Shown: positions 30,585 through 37,980 of the stretch, piece after piece
Layout: each line of letters opens with the position of its first letter
Position numbering within the stretch: position 1 is the stretch's first letter
Assembly: GCA_007376265.1 (NCBI GenBank)
Contig: VMFW01000012.1
Span: 1 to 38,655, forward strand
Direction: 5' to 3'
DNA: 38,655 nt
Source of the DNA: Parcubacteria group bacterium Gr01-1014_20
Lineage (GTDB): Bacteria > Patescibacteriota > Minisyncoccia > UBA6257 > 2-01-FULL-56-20
The notes under the pieces: model-generated
The model's input: the letters and a program-made list of their open reading frames with translations, nothing else
Told to the model about the DNA's origin: nothing
Databases searched by the model: none
Position numbers and translations under genes: made by a program

Positions 30585-30590
30585 ATTATA
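30585..30590 (-). promoter_or_regulatory. Leaderless-type -10 of the SdpI-like gene
   Basis: TATAAT on the minus strand (30590-30585), 6 bases before the ATG at 30578, overlapping the tag stop codon. The -35 is weak. Confidence 0.55.
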
Positions 30591-31155
30591 CAACCTTTTT
30601 CAGTTCTTTGTACCTAAAACAGGTTACTAGATGGTCATTTACAAGCCCCGCGGCTTGCATGAAGGCGTAACAGATAGTGGAGCCAACAAACTTAAATCCC
30701 CTCTTTTTTAAGTCTTCGCTCATGGTGTCAGATTCTTTAGTTTTAGCTGGAATCTGTTTGTTGCTTTTCCATTTGTTGACTTTGGGTTTACCGCCCACAA
30801 ATTGCCAAATATATTTATGGAAGCTGCCAAACTCTTTTTGAATTTTCAGAAATTGATTCGCGTTTTCAATAGTGGCGTTGATTTTCTGGCGATTGCGGAT
30901 GATGGACTCGTCTTTAAGGAGCCGGACGATTTTTTTATTATCAAATTTGGCCACCTTTCTGGGATCAAACTTGGCGAAAGCTTTCTCAAAACCTCGGCGC
31001 TTTTTAAGGACGATGGCCCAACTTAAACCAGCCTGAAAAGCGTCCAGGGTGATGAACTCGAAAAGTTTCTGATCGTTTCGCAAAGGTACGCCCCATTCGC
31101 GGTCGTGATAGTCGATCATTAGCTGGTTGCTTCCTGGCCAAGCGCATCGTTTCAT
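30586..31155 (-). CDS. tag: DNA-3-methyladenine glycosylase I
   Basis: 189 residues from the internal ATG at 31155, which has GGGAGG four bases upstream. It removes 3-methyladenine from DNA. Family marks: MKRCAWPGSNQLMIDYHDRE with WG, LFEFITLDAFQAGLSWAIVL, KFDPRKVAKFD, and GFKFVGSTICYAFMQAAGLV followed by NDHLVTCF. The zinc-binding Cys4 and the His/Cys pair near the end are present. It is the typical length for Tag, so it is very likely made as a separate protein although the frame runs through from the pilin. Confidence 0.9.
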   Translation of the reverse strand: MKRCAWPGSNQLMIDYHDREWGVPLRNDQKLFEFITLDAFQAGLSWAIVLKKRRGFEKAFAKFDPRKVAKFDNKKIVRLLKDESIIRNRQKINATIENANQFLKIQKEFGSFHKYIWQFVGGKPKVNKWKSNKQIPAKTKESDTMSEDLKKRGFKFVGSTICYAFMQAAGLVNDHLVTCFRYKELKKVV

Positions 31156-32226
31156 TTTTCCTCCCGAAACTATGTTGGAATAACTAGGAGTCCGGGGCAG
31201 ATAATTATTACAGGCTTGGTTAAAATCTCTCGGTACTATGTAGAGTGGGCTACCAATTCGACCGATACCAAAAACATAATTCTGCCCCAGAGTAATTTCT
31301 GCGGCGCTATCGAGATCCCCCGAGAGCCAGCCTTCGACACCATTGGGATCGGTACCGTTACCATTCATAATTGCTGTTCCCACCTTGATGTAACTGGTAT
31401 CGTTTCCGGCATAGATAGCCACTTCTATTTTTTCTCCCAATCCCAAAAGGTCGTCGCTACCGCTATAGTTTTTTTGCCAGTACCATAGCTTGGTAACCGT
31501 GACCTTGCCGGTTCCGGGAATTTTCCATTTACTATAAAACTCCGAGCCGGGACCGTTTACTCCGGATCCTAACTGAACGCAGGTAGTTGGAACTTTTTGC
31601 TCGGCGAAGGGGCTGAGACTAAGGTCGGAGCCGGCTTCGAATAAGAAGTAATTCGGGCCACCGTCTCTGCTTTCGATATCCTTTGTCCCGGAATTAGAAA
31701 ACGATTTTGAATTCATGTCGCTTGAAAACTTCCACGTTTGACGGCTTGAGTTAGTGATGTAGGTGTAATAAAGACCCTTATCTGGATTATTTATGGAATC
31801 TACGGGTAGGGTTTCAAGGGGTTGTATAGCTAAGGAGCCTAAATCGACAGGAACCCAACCGGCTCCACTGACTGTACGAAAATTGGCTTGGGGGGCGCAG
31901 GAGTAGGACCAACCGGCCGGAAGAATTGGTAAGACGGGGGTGATGGTCGTGTAGGTGTAACAGGTAGGCGAGGTGTCGGGGAGTGAGGTGTAAATAACAG
32001 AAGACGAACCTAGATAGATGTTGGAATTTTGAGCAACAGCAAAAGCGATGGCTTTGTCGAGGGATTTTAGTTCGGCGGCTCGTGTAGAATCACGGGCTTG
32101 ATTAATCAGCTCGATAGGGTTGAGGGACAGAAGAACAACTGCCGCTAAGATAGCCAAGATGCCAACGACAATTAAGAGCTCTATGAGGGTAAAGGCTGTG
32201 CGATTCACCTGTTTATTATAACTCAT
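30586..32226 (-). CDS. Type IV pilin-like protein fused in frame to DNA glycosylase Tag
   Basis: One open frame of 546 residues. Residues 1-~357 are a pilin/pseudopilin: a short leader, then FTLIELLIVVGILAILAAVV (from ~12), the prepilin cleavage and membrane segment, followed by a long extracellular domain (FRTVSGAGWVPVDLG, EIEVAIYAG-type strands). There is no stop before MKRCAWPGSNQ, where a complete Tag enzyme begins. A cytoplasmic DNA repair enzyme on an exported pilin makes no obvious sense. An internal start for Tag exists, so the pilin has most likely lost its stop codon. An assembly error is possible. Confidence 0.8.
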   Translation of the reverse strand: MSYNKQVNRTAFTLIELLIVVGILAILAAVVLLSLNPIELINQARDSTRAAELKSLDKAIAFAVAQNSNIYLGSSSVIYTSLPDTSPTCYTYTTITPVLPILPAGWSYSCAPQANFRTVSGAGWVPVDLGSLAIQPLETLPVDSINNPDKGLYYTYITNSSRQTWKFSSDMNSKSFSNSGTKDIESRDGGPNYFLFEAGSDLSLSPFAEQKVPTTCVQLGSGVNGPGSEFYSKWKIPGTGKVTVTKLWYWQKNYSGSDDLLGLGEKIEVAIYAGNDTSYIKVGTAIMNGNGTDPNGVEGWLSGDLDSAAEITLGQNYVFGIGRIGSPLYIVPRDFNQACNNYLPRTPSYSNIVSGGKMKRCAWPGSNQLMIDYHDREWGVPLRNDQKLFEFITLDAFQAGLSWAIVLKKRRGFEKAFAKFDPRKVAKFDNKKIVRLLKDESIIRNRQKINATIENANQFLKIQKEFGSFHKYIWQFVGGKPKVNKWKSNKQIPAKTKESDTMSEDLKKRGFKFVGSTICYAFMQAAGLVNDHLVTCFRYKELKKVV

Positions 32227-32331
32227 AGGAAGTAGCGAATCGGAGACTCAGCTTTGTTCGACATTTAAATCTCGCTTGTGTTTTTCTACGGGGTAGATAG
32301 GATGAGAATCGTTGGTCTGCTGTGCTGAACC

Positions 32332-32370
32332 AAAAAACCCGCTTCTTGTTGTCAAAGAGCGGGGTTTTTT
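32332..32370 (-). terminator. Rho-independent terminator of the protease gene
   Basis: AAAAAACCCGCT (from 32332) pairs with AGCGGGGTTTTTT (to 32370) with slight bulging, on the minus-strand side just after the protease stop at 32397. Confidence 0.8.
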
Positions 32371-32396
32371 GATTGCGGCTCGAATCGGAATTACTT

Positions 32397-33188
32397 TTAC
32401 TTTGCCCAAAGAACGAAGGTGAATACCTTGTCGTTGTTCCCAAGATCACGGAGATAGAGTGAGGCTTTCCCGTCACCAGAGTGCTTGATGGCTTTACCCC
32501 ATTCGGCGCTATTCTCGAAGTCGATTGGCGCTTTGCTATTCCCGTTCCCCCTTGGAAGAGCTTGGCCAACGGTGGTTGAAGAATCGAGGTGGGCGTAGAT
32601 TGTCTCGAGCATGCTGTAGTCGTGGGAGTTCGGGTGTTCGTTCGAAGGTGGACCATCGGGGTCGTTCGTGTAATCCATGCAGGTACCAAGATTCGAGTTC
32701 GAGAAGTTTTCGTCTTGGTGATCGAGCCCAAAGGTGTGGGCAACCTCCTGACACATTACAAGACGACGCCAGGCAGGAGTGTTGTAGGTCGGAGTATTGA
32801 AGTAGGTGTCGTTCATCTTGGCTGTCCCCTGAGTAATGTGACTGCCGCTTGCCCAGATCGAAGCTATGCCTAGCCAACCATTGTTGCCATAAGTGGCGTT
32901 GCAAACTTCGACTCGGCCGACGGTCGCGCGACACTTCCTGGGAGTGGTGTTGCCAGCGACTATGGTGGTGTTTAGCACGCTTGATTGACTCCAATCGCTT
33001 GAGGCTCCAGCAAGATAGGCATCCCAAGCTGAAGAAACATTGTCGCCCAATTTTAAGGTGAACGGGTTTGAGGTCCGAGCCCAGTGGTAGGAGCCCCAGG
33101 AATGAGTGGCATAAACCACCGTTCCTAAAGCCACAATCGCGACGAAGGCAAAGAGGCTTGCGACTATGATGTAAGATTTTGAAAACAT
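32397..33188 (-). CDS. Secreted matrixin-like zinc metalloprotease
   Basis: 263 residues from the ATG at 33188, which places a signal peptide/anchor (IIVASLFAFVAIVALGTVVY) at the N-terminus. The metal site CQEVAHTFGLDH (~145-156) matches HExxHxxGxxH except that the first His is Gln; the following GTCMDYTN resembles the Met-turn. I recall actinobacterial relatives with the same CQE form, so this may be a subfamily trait and not damage. It is probably exported and surface-bound. A -10-like TATACT lies ~40 bases upstream. Confidence 0.75.
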   Translation of the reverse strand: MFSKSYIIVASLFAFVAIVALGTVVYATHSWGSYHWARTSNPFTLKLGDNVSSAWDAYLAGASSDWSQSSVLNTTIVAGNTTPRKCRATVGRVEVCNATYGNNGWLGIASIWASGSHITQGTAKMNDTYFNTPTYNTPAWRRLVMCQEVAHTFGLDHQDENFSNSNLGTCMDYTNDPDGPPSNEHPNSHDYSMLETIYAHLDSSTTVGQALPRGNGNSKAPIDFENSAEWGKAIKHSGDGKASLYLRDLGNNDKVFTFVLWAK

Positions 33189-33266
33189 GTTTAAAAGTAG
33201 TAGGAATTTTCTTTCTCGACCTTTCTGGTCAGTATAACAAACTGGTTTGACCAATGGAAATCTGAG

Positions 33267-33410
33267 GCGGAGGGTGAGAGAGTCGAACGTCGCTCATATC
33301 CACTCGCTCCCAATAGGGCTTCCGCCCTCTTGTCCTCGCTTACGCTCGGTCACCCCAACGGGGAAACACTAGCGTTTTTCCCCGACCCCCTTTCGTGTTC
33401 GAATCTCACC
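33267..33410. repeat. Structured repeat region bounded by tRNA-Ser T-arm pieces
   Basis: At 33267-33288 a copy of the 3' end of tRNA-Ser (GCGGAGGGTGAGAG, then CGAAC) lies in the same orientation as the real gene at 33451. At 33397-33410 GTTCGAATCTCACC is the same T-arm inverted. The ends can pair with each other. Inside are a perfect hairpin AGGGC-TTCC-GCCCT-type and GGGGAAACACT/TTTTTCCCC. It has no gene; it may be a mobile or structured element derived from tRNA. Confidence 0.55.
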
Positions 33411-33449
33411 AAAAATATTTTCACTACCGCGAGGGTAGAAAAAATATTT
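33411..33449 (-). terminator. Hairpin directly after tRNA-Ser (GGA)
   Basis: AAAAATATTTTC pairs with GAAAAAATATTT, with an inner CTACC/GGTAG stem and a GCGA-type loop. It stands two bases past the tRNA 3' end on the minus strand. Confidence 0.6.
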
Positions 33450-33450
33450 G

Positions 33451-33535
33451 CGGAGGCGGTGAGATTCGAACTCACGATACCTTGCGGTATGCCATCTTTC
33501 CAAGATGGTGGAATAAACCACTATCCGACGCCTCC
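33451..33535 (-). tRNA. tRNA-Ser (GGA)
   Basis: On the minus strand acceptor GGAGGCG pairs with CGCCTCC, discriminator G. The anticodon stem CCATC/GATGG encloses TTGGAAA, anticodon GGA. A long variable arm (TACCGCAAGGTA) and T-arm GTGAGTTCGAATCTCAC are present. Its acceptor stem equals that of tRNA-Ser(GCU) at 5090. Confidence 0.95.
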
Positions 33536-33579
33536 AAAATTCTTATGTATTGTGCCTGGAAAGCTCTGGGATTTCAAGG

Positions 33580-34113
33580 TTAGGATTGGTCTTCGGCTAC
33601 CACCTCACTTTGGTGAGTGGACATGATGAGCTTTTTCACATGCTCGGGGTTTTTGATGCCGCGAATGATAATCTCCTTGTCACCGCCGGCGGTTTGAAGG
33701 TGAAGGTTCCCAAAGTTAAACATGGTGGCAACGATGCCTAGGATTTCAATTTTAACGTCTTGAATGCTACCGAGTGGAGCCGTGGCGATGTCCCTAGCGA
33801 ACATCCCTTTTTGCTCGACGTCAATGATGCGCTGGTTGGTAACGATTAAAATATCTAGGTAGTAGTCGGTAAAAACTAAAAAGAAGATGATCCAGATGAT
33901 GAGAATCCAGGCAGTGGAGATGAAGGTAATCGTCGAGGCGACTTGGGCTTCGCTCAGATACTCTCGGGCATACTCAAAGATTTGGGCGGAGAAAAGAATT
34001 GGCACCACGATGAGGAGAGTAGCAATCGCAAGTGGTAGGATTTCACCGATGAAAACCAACCAGTGACGACGGATGATTAAGATAATTTTTTCTTCTGGAT
34101 GGAGATCGATCAT
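33580..34113 (-). CDS. Bacterial PH domain membrane protein
   Basis: 177 residues. Two hydrophobic helices (FIGEILPLAIATLLIVVPIL and the WILIIWIIFFLVFTDYYLDI region) are followed by a bPH_2-type domain: ILIVTNQRIIDVEQKGMFAR, then LGSIQDVKIEILGI, GNLHLQTAG and IIIRGIKNPEHV. These YdbS-like proteins are membrane-bound and of unknown role. The gene overlaps the one before it by 4 bases and ends the operon that begins at 35933. Confidence 0.85.
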   Translation of the reverse strand: MIDLHPEEKIILIIRRHWLVFIGEILPLAIATLLIVVPILFSAQIFEYAREYLSEAQVASTITFISTAWILIIWIIFFLVFTDYYLDILIVTNQRIIDVEQKGMFARDIATAPLGSIQDVKIEILGIVATMFNFGNLHLQTAGGDKEIIIRGIKNPEHVKKLIMSTHQSEVVAEDQS

Positions 34114-34346
34114 GTTTGATAGGTAAATACCGAAAAAGCTATAACTCCTAGTAATACGATCCCACCAATCAAATATATAGCCATTAAAATGGCGGCTCTG
34201 GGCTTCGAGACGCCATAGCGCCGCCAGTGATAGCTTAAAACTATAGCGACCACAAAAAACAGAACGGAAAAACCAATAGCGACAATCGGCATGATAAATC
34301 CAATGAGGTGAGGGATTTCCTTCACGACAGATATATCTTCTAGCAT
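34110..34346 (-). CDS. Small membrane protein, 78 aa
   Basis: Two helices (IMPIVAIGFSVLFFVVAIVL and AILMAIYLIGGIVLLGVIAF) separated by a basic loop (YHWRRYGVSKPR). The layout is that of small two-helix proteins with a DUF6249-like look, but I am not sure of the family. It lies 4 bases after the UMP kinase stop and overlaps the PH-domain gene by 4 bases. A TATAAT 8 bases before its ATG gives it a possible leaderless promoter. Confidence 0.6.
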   Translation of the reverse strand: MLEDISVVKEIPHLIGFIMPIVAIGFSVLFFVVAIVLSYHWRRYGVSKPRAAILMAIYLIGGIVLLGVIAFSVFTYQT

Positions 34347-34350
34347 GTTT

Positions 34351-35076
34351 TTATATTATAACGGTTCCTTTAAATTCTTTCCCCTTCAAAAGATTTTCGA
34401 AGTTTTTCAGGTCTTTGCCGTTTATAACAACGGCTTTAACTTTTTCTTTGGCGGCCAGGCGGGCGGCCACCGGATCAACCGGGGCGTGAAAACCGGGCTG
34501 CCATTTTTTAGGAACTAGAGTTCGGTATTCCCTCCAAGTGATCTTGTCGTAGGGTTTAGTTTTGGGATTATGACTCGGGTTTTCTCTGTAAACAAAAGCG
34601 GGCTTCCCAGCCACGATGACCTCCTCGGCTTTAAAGTCGTAGGCTAGGGCGGTTGCAACGTAATCGGTGGACCAGCCTGGACGCCAGCCGGAGGCGACGG
34701 TGATGGGGTATTTTAGTTTATTGGTCTTGTGACGACAGTCGAAGATGACCGGATCACAAACATCTCGGAAAATCGAGCCGAGAAGCTGGGCGTTCAGACG
34801 GGTAGCGTGGATGCCGATCCAGTCTTTGTCGATGTCAGAAACTTTGGAGAGGAGCGCGGCAGCTTCTTGGAGAATCCGTGCGGGCCGGCCGCCGCCGACA
34901 ACCACAATAAATTTGGTCCCCTTTTTTAAAAACTTTCTTAGGAATTTATTGAAACTCTCTAGGAATCTTAAGTCGAGCTCGGAGTGGGTAAGATGTTTTG
35001 ATTTTGATTTGACGGGATGATAGATGATGGAACCCCCGAGGGCGATAACCACCACCCTGCCAAATTTGTACTTCAT
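34351..35076 (-). CDS. pyrH: UMP kinase, archaeal-like
   Basis: 241 residues of the amino-acid kinase fold. It phosphorylates UMP to UDP. Marks: VVVIALGGSIIY at the start, FIVVVGGGRPARILQEAA, GIHATRLNAQLLGSI, GWRPGWSTDYVATALAY (substrate loop) and the nucleotide-site region PVDPVAARLAAKEKVKAVVI. The TRLNAQL and STDYVA forms recall archaeal PyrH more than the proteobacterial enzyme. Its ATG shares one base with the stop of the preceding gene. Confidence 0.85.
   Translation of the reverse strand: MKYKFGRVVVIALGGSIIYHPVKSKSKHLTHSELDLRFLESFNKFLRKFLKKGTKFIVVVGGGRPARILQEAAALLSKVSDIDKDWIGIHATRLNAQLLGSIFRDVCDPVIFDCRHKTNKLKYPITVASGWRPGWSTDYVATALAYDFKAEEVIVAGKPAFVYRENPSHNPKTKPYDKITWREYRTLVPKKWQPGFHAPVDPVAARLAAKEKVKAVVINGKDLKNFENLLKGKEFKGTVII
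34355..34360 (-). promoter_or_regulatory. Possible leaderless -10 within the pyrH stop region
   Basis: TATAAT on the minus strand (34360-34355), 8 bases before the ATG at 34346. No good -35. It may be chance, because it overlaps the end of pyrH. Confidence 0.35.
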
Positions 35077-35933
35077 TAGCTTATCGATTGGGCTGGCTTT
35101 TGGTCCTTAAAGATGTTGACCCAGGCGATCAGACCAGAGAGAATAATAAAGAGAAAGACATTGGAGCCAACTTTTGGGAAAAACAAGTAGCCAGCAAAAC
35201 TAATAAGAATGGGGAGGCTAATGGCGTGAATGGCGAACTGATAGGATTTTTTGAATCGGATGGGCACTTTCTTGATTTTTCCAAAGATAAAAATGACAAA
35301 GGCCACAGCCAGGGCGTAGGCGAGGTTGACCATAAAAACAGCAAAGATGCCCAGGAACATAACGACAATCACGATTGGGGAGAGCCACTTCAGAAAAACT
35401 GGCACCTTGTTTAAAAGGGACGCAAGGAAGGGTTTGGTGATAGTTTGGTCGCCAAGACTATCTAGTTTTATGACCTGAATTTCGTTTTCTTCACCTCTCA
35501 CGAAAGTGTCGCTAGCCAGAAGCAAGAGGGTGTCGTAGCTATCGAATTTATCTGACTCAAACGGGCTTTGGGTGTTCACAACAAGAAGATTTGTGGGAAT
35601 TTCGATACCAAGTTCCTCTTGGGTTGATAAGAAACTGGGAGGCATGGGGATGGAAAAGGGCTCGACTAAATTTGAGGTGGCCCGGCCACCGGTGATTTTT
35701 ACCTCGACATCTTCGGGTATGCTTGAGAGAAGCTCGGGTCCGAGTTTGTTTAGGAAAAAGTTAACGCGAGGGATGAGTTCAAAGGAAATGATGGTGGTGA
35801 GAACGATGACAAAAACTAGGGCTAGCTTGAAAAAATACTTAACCGAGAATGAAATGGGCTTGGATTCCAGGCTTCGGTAGAACTCCGGAGAGTAAACGCT
35901 GTTTTTGAAGTTATCTATCAGCTGAAGTTTCAC
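35076..35933 (-). CDS. DUF1189-like membrane protein
   Basis: 285 residues. SVYSPEFYRSLESKPISFSV before a first helix, a ~120-residue extracytoplasmic part, then three or four C-terminal helices fit DUF1189. Function is unknown. The start is GTG at 35933, with a perfect TATAAT only 7 bases before it, so the message seems leaderless. It is the first gene of a four-gene operon (then pyrH, a two-helix protein and a PH-domain protein). Confidence 0.7.
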   Translation of the reverse strand: MKLQLIDNFKNSVYSPEFYRSLESKPISFSVKYFFKLALVFVIVLTTIISFELIPRVNFFLNKLGPELLSSIPEDVEVKITGGRATSNLVEPFSIPMPPSFLSTQEELGIEIPTNLLVVNTQSPFESDKFDSYDTLLLLASDTFVRGEENEIQVIKLDSLGDQTITKPFLASLLNKVPVFLKWLSPIVIVVMFLGIFAVFMVNLAYALAVAFVIFIFGKIKKVPIRFKKSYQFAIHAISLPILISFAGYLFFPKVGSNVFLFIILSGLIAWVNIFKDQKPAQSIS

Positions 35934-35940
35934 TTCTAGT

Positions 35941-35946
35941 ATTATA
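35941..35946 (-). promoter_or_regulatory. Leaderless-type -10 of the DUF1189/pyrH operon
   Basis: TATAAT on the minus strand (35946-35941), 7 bases before the GTG at 35933. The -35 (TTCTCT at 17-base spacing) is weak. Confidence 0.55.
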
Positions 35947-36019
35947 TCAAAGATTCATGCCTCAGAGAATTTTGACCCACCAAAATTTTGTTGCTCAAAA
36001 CTCAGGCGGGCAAGTGCGT

Positions 36020-36925
36020 TTAGATCGACATACCCCTTAAGATTTTGATTCTTTCCTCTATGGGAGGGTGAGTCTGAAACAACTTATGAAACCAAGAGGT
36101 GCGGGACTTGCCGGGAAAAGGATCGTCGATCCAAAGATGAGAGGTGGAGTTTTGGGCGGCACGCATGGGAGTGACATCGGTAGCGATTTTTTGAAGCGCG
36201 TTCGCGAGGCCCTCGGGGTAACGAGTTAAAAGAGCGCCGGAGGTGTCGGCCAAAAACTCTCTCTTTCTCGAGATCGCAAGCTGGATTAGGGTGGCGGAGA
36301 TGGGCGCGAGAATGGAGAGGGCAATGCCAATGATGAATATGATGGCGCCAGCCTGACCACCGCCACTATCCCGCCGCCGTCCTCCGCCCCAAAACATAGA
36401 GCGCAAAAATATGTCAGCGAGGATGGAAATAAAGCCGACCAAAACGACAGCGATGGTGCTAATCAAAATATCGCGGTTACCGATGTGGGAGAGTTCGTGG
36501 GCTAAAACGCCCTCGAGTTCGGTTTTATTCAATTTTTCCAAGAGGCCGCGAGTGACGCAGATAACTGCGTGATTAGGGTCTCGGCCGGTCGCAAAGGCGT
36601 TTAAAGCTGGCTCATTCACAATATAAATTTTTGGCACGGGCAAGCCAGCGGTGATCGAAAGATTTTCGACAATGTTGTAGAGTTCGCGGTTGGTGTTGCG
36701 GTCAACCGGATGAGCGCCGGCCATTTTCAAAACTATTTTGTCGGAGTACCAATAGCTAATAAAGCTCATGCCACAAGAGAAGAGGACGGCGATATAAAGT
36801 ATGTTGGCGTTGCCGTAGATTTGGGTGAAGATAAAGCCGATCGCAATAATGACGATAAAGAAGAGAATAAAGAGTAGCCAGGTTTTGCGAACGTTTGAAG
36901 ATTGGTGGGTGTAGAGGGTAGCCAC
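36020..36925 (-). CDS. htpX: Membrane zinc metalloprotease HtpX
   Basis: 301 residues, M48B family. Two N-terminal helices, then GLPVPKIYIVNEPALNAFAT, the catalytic HELSHIGNRD (HExxH), two further helices and the third zinc ligand region KREFLADTSGALLTRYPEGL. HtpX degrades misfolded membrane proteins. The start is GTG at 36925 with no ribosome site. It follows lemA and a small membrane gene, the widespread lemA-htpX arrangement. Confidence 0.94.
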   Translation of the reverse strand: MATLYTHQSSNVRKTWLLFILFFIVIIAIGFIFTQIYGNANILYIAVLFSCGMSFISYWYSDKIVLKMAGAHPVDRNTNRELYNIVENLSITAGLPVPKIYIVNEPALNAFATGRDPNHAVICVTRGLLEKLNKTELEGVLAHELSHIGNRDILISTIAVVLVGFISILADIFLRSMFWGGGRRRDSGGGQAGAIIFIIGIALSILAPISATLIQLAISRKREFLADTSGALLTRYPEGLANALQKIATDVTPMRAAQNSTSHLWIDDPFPGKSRTSWFHKLFQTHPPIEERIKILRGMSI

Positions 36926-36953
36926 TTAATTAAATAAGTAATAGGGCATAGCG

Positions 36954-37358
36954 TTATCCGAAATACCAAAATATGAGAGCAATTAATACTAGCGGGAGGG
37001 CTAGAGTAGATAGGAAAATCCAGAAACCCAATCGAGGAGACTTTGGATTTTGCGCGGAAGGCAAAAGGACTTTTTTGTTTTTGAACCTGAGAAGTAAGTA
37101 AATAATTAGGGGAATTAGAATAATCATTACTCCCCAAAATTTACCCTGGAAAAAGTCGGGGAAATTAAGAGCATACTCTTTTTTAAGTTCTCCGCTTGAA
37201 GATGAAGCTGAAAATGAAATAGTGGGAATTTCGAGAATGTAACTAATAACCAAGAAGATTGTGCTCTGTATGCCGGGGTCAACATTTGAACCTTTTTTGC
37301 GCAATCTTCTTGCGTCAAAATAAAGTATGACAGCAAATAAATACTGGATTATAAGCAT
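36954..37358 (-). CDS. Membrane protein between lemA and htpX, 134 aa
   Basis: Four hydrophobic segments: LIIQYLFAVILYF, STIFLVISYILEIPTISF, FWGVMIILIPLIIYLLL and the C-terminal FWIFLSTLALPLVLIALIFW. No family recognised. It starts one base after the lemA stop, so it is in the same operon. Confidence 0.65.
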   Translation of the reverse strand: MLIIQYLFAVILYFDARRLRKKGSNVDPGIQSTIFLVISYILEIPTISFSASSSSGELKKEYALNFPDFFQGKFWGVMIILIPLIIYLLLRFKNKKVLLPSAQNPKSPRLGFWIFLSTLALPLVLIALIFWYFG

Positions 37359-37359
37359 C

Positions 37360-37917
37360 TTAGAACTTCACTTGCACGGGTTGGCCTTCGGGGCCTTTTT
37401 CGTCGATGTCGAAGAATTCTTTGGTGGTGAAGTGGAACATGCCGGCAATTAGGTTGGACGGGAAGGTTTCCACTTTGGTATTGAAGTCGCGGACATTGCC
37501 GTTGTAAAACCGGCGCGAGGCTTGGATTTTGTTTTCGGTGTCGGAGAGTTCATCTTGGAGTTTCTGGAAGTTTTCGGTGGCGCGGAGGGAGGGGTAGTTT
37601 TCGGAGACGGCAAACAAAGTTTTCAAAGCGCCAGAGAGCATGTTTTCGGCTTGAGCGATAGCTTTGGGGTCGCCGCTAGCATCCGCATTCATAGCGCGAG
37701 TGCGGGCTTCGGTGACTTTTTCGAAAACCCCTTTTTCGTGACCGGCATAACCTTTAACGGATTCGACTATGTTGGGAATCAGGTCGTAGCGACGCTTTAG
37801 TTGAACCTCGATGTCTGACCAGGCCTCCTTGACGCGGTTGTTAAGCCTTACAAAACCGTTGTAGGCTAAAATCAGCCAGATAATCACTACGGCGAGAACT
37901 ATGAGAAAATAAGTCAT
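37360..37917 (-). CDS. lemA: LemA family protein
   Basis: 185 residues. An N-terminal membrane helix ([20 protein letters not shown]) and the LemA core: [58 protein letters not shown] and the end [20 protein letters not shown]. The role is unclear, but it is commonly paired with HtpX. A TATAAT at 37955-37960 lies ~38 bases upstream. Confidence 0.95.
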   Translation of the reverse strand: MTYFLIVLAVVIIWLILAYNGFVRLNNRVKEAWSDIEVQLKRRYDLIPNIVESVKGYAGHEKGVFEKVTEARTRAMNADASGDPKAIAQAENMLSGALKTLFAVSENYPSLRATENFQKLQDELSDTENKIQASRRFYNGNVRDFNTKVETFPSNLIAGMFHFTTKEFFDIDEKGPEGQPVQVKF

Positions 37918-37980
37918 GGTTTTTTAGGTATTTAATCGACTTTTTGTTTTTTAGATTATAGCTTAATTTTACGATAAGAT

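Noticed and set aside
32216-32743. 175-codon open frame on the minus strand
   Set aside because: It is a Thr/Arg-rich shadow of the metalloprotease frame, which has a signal peptide and catalytic motif.
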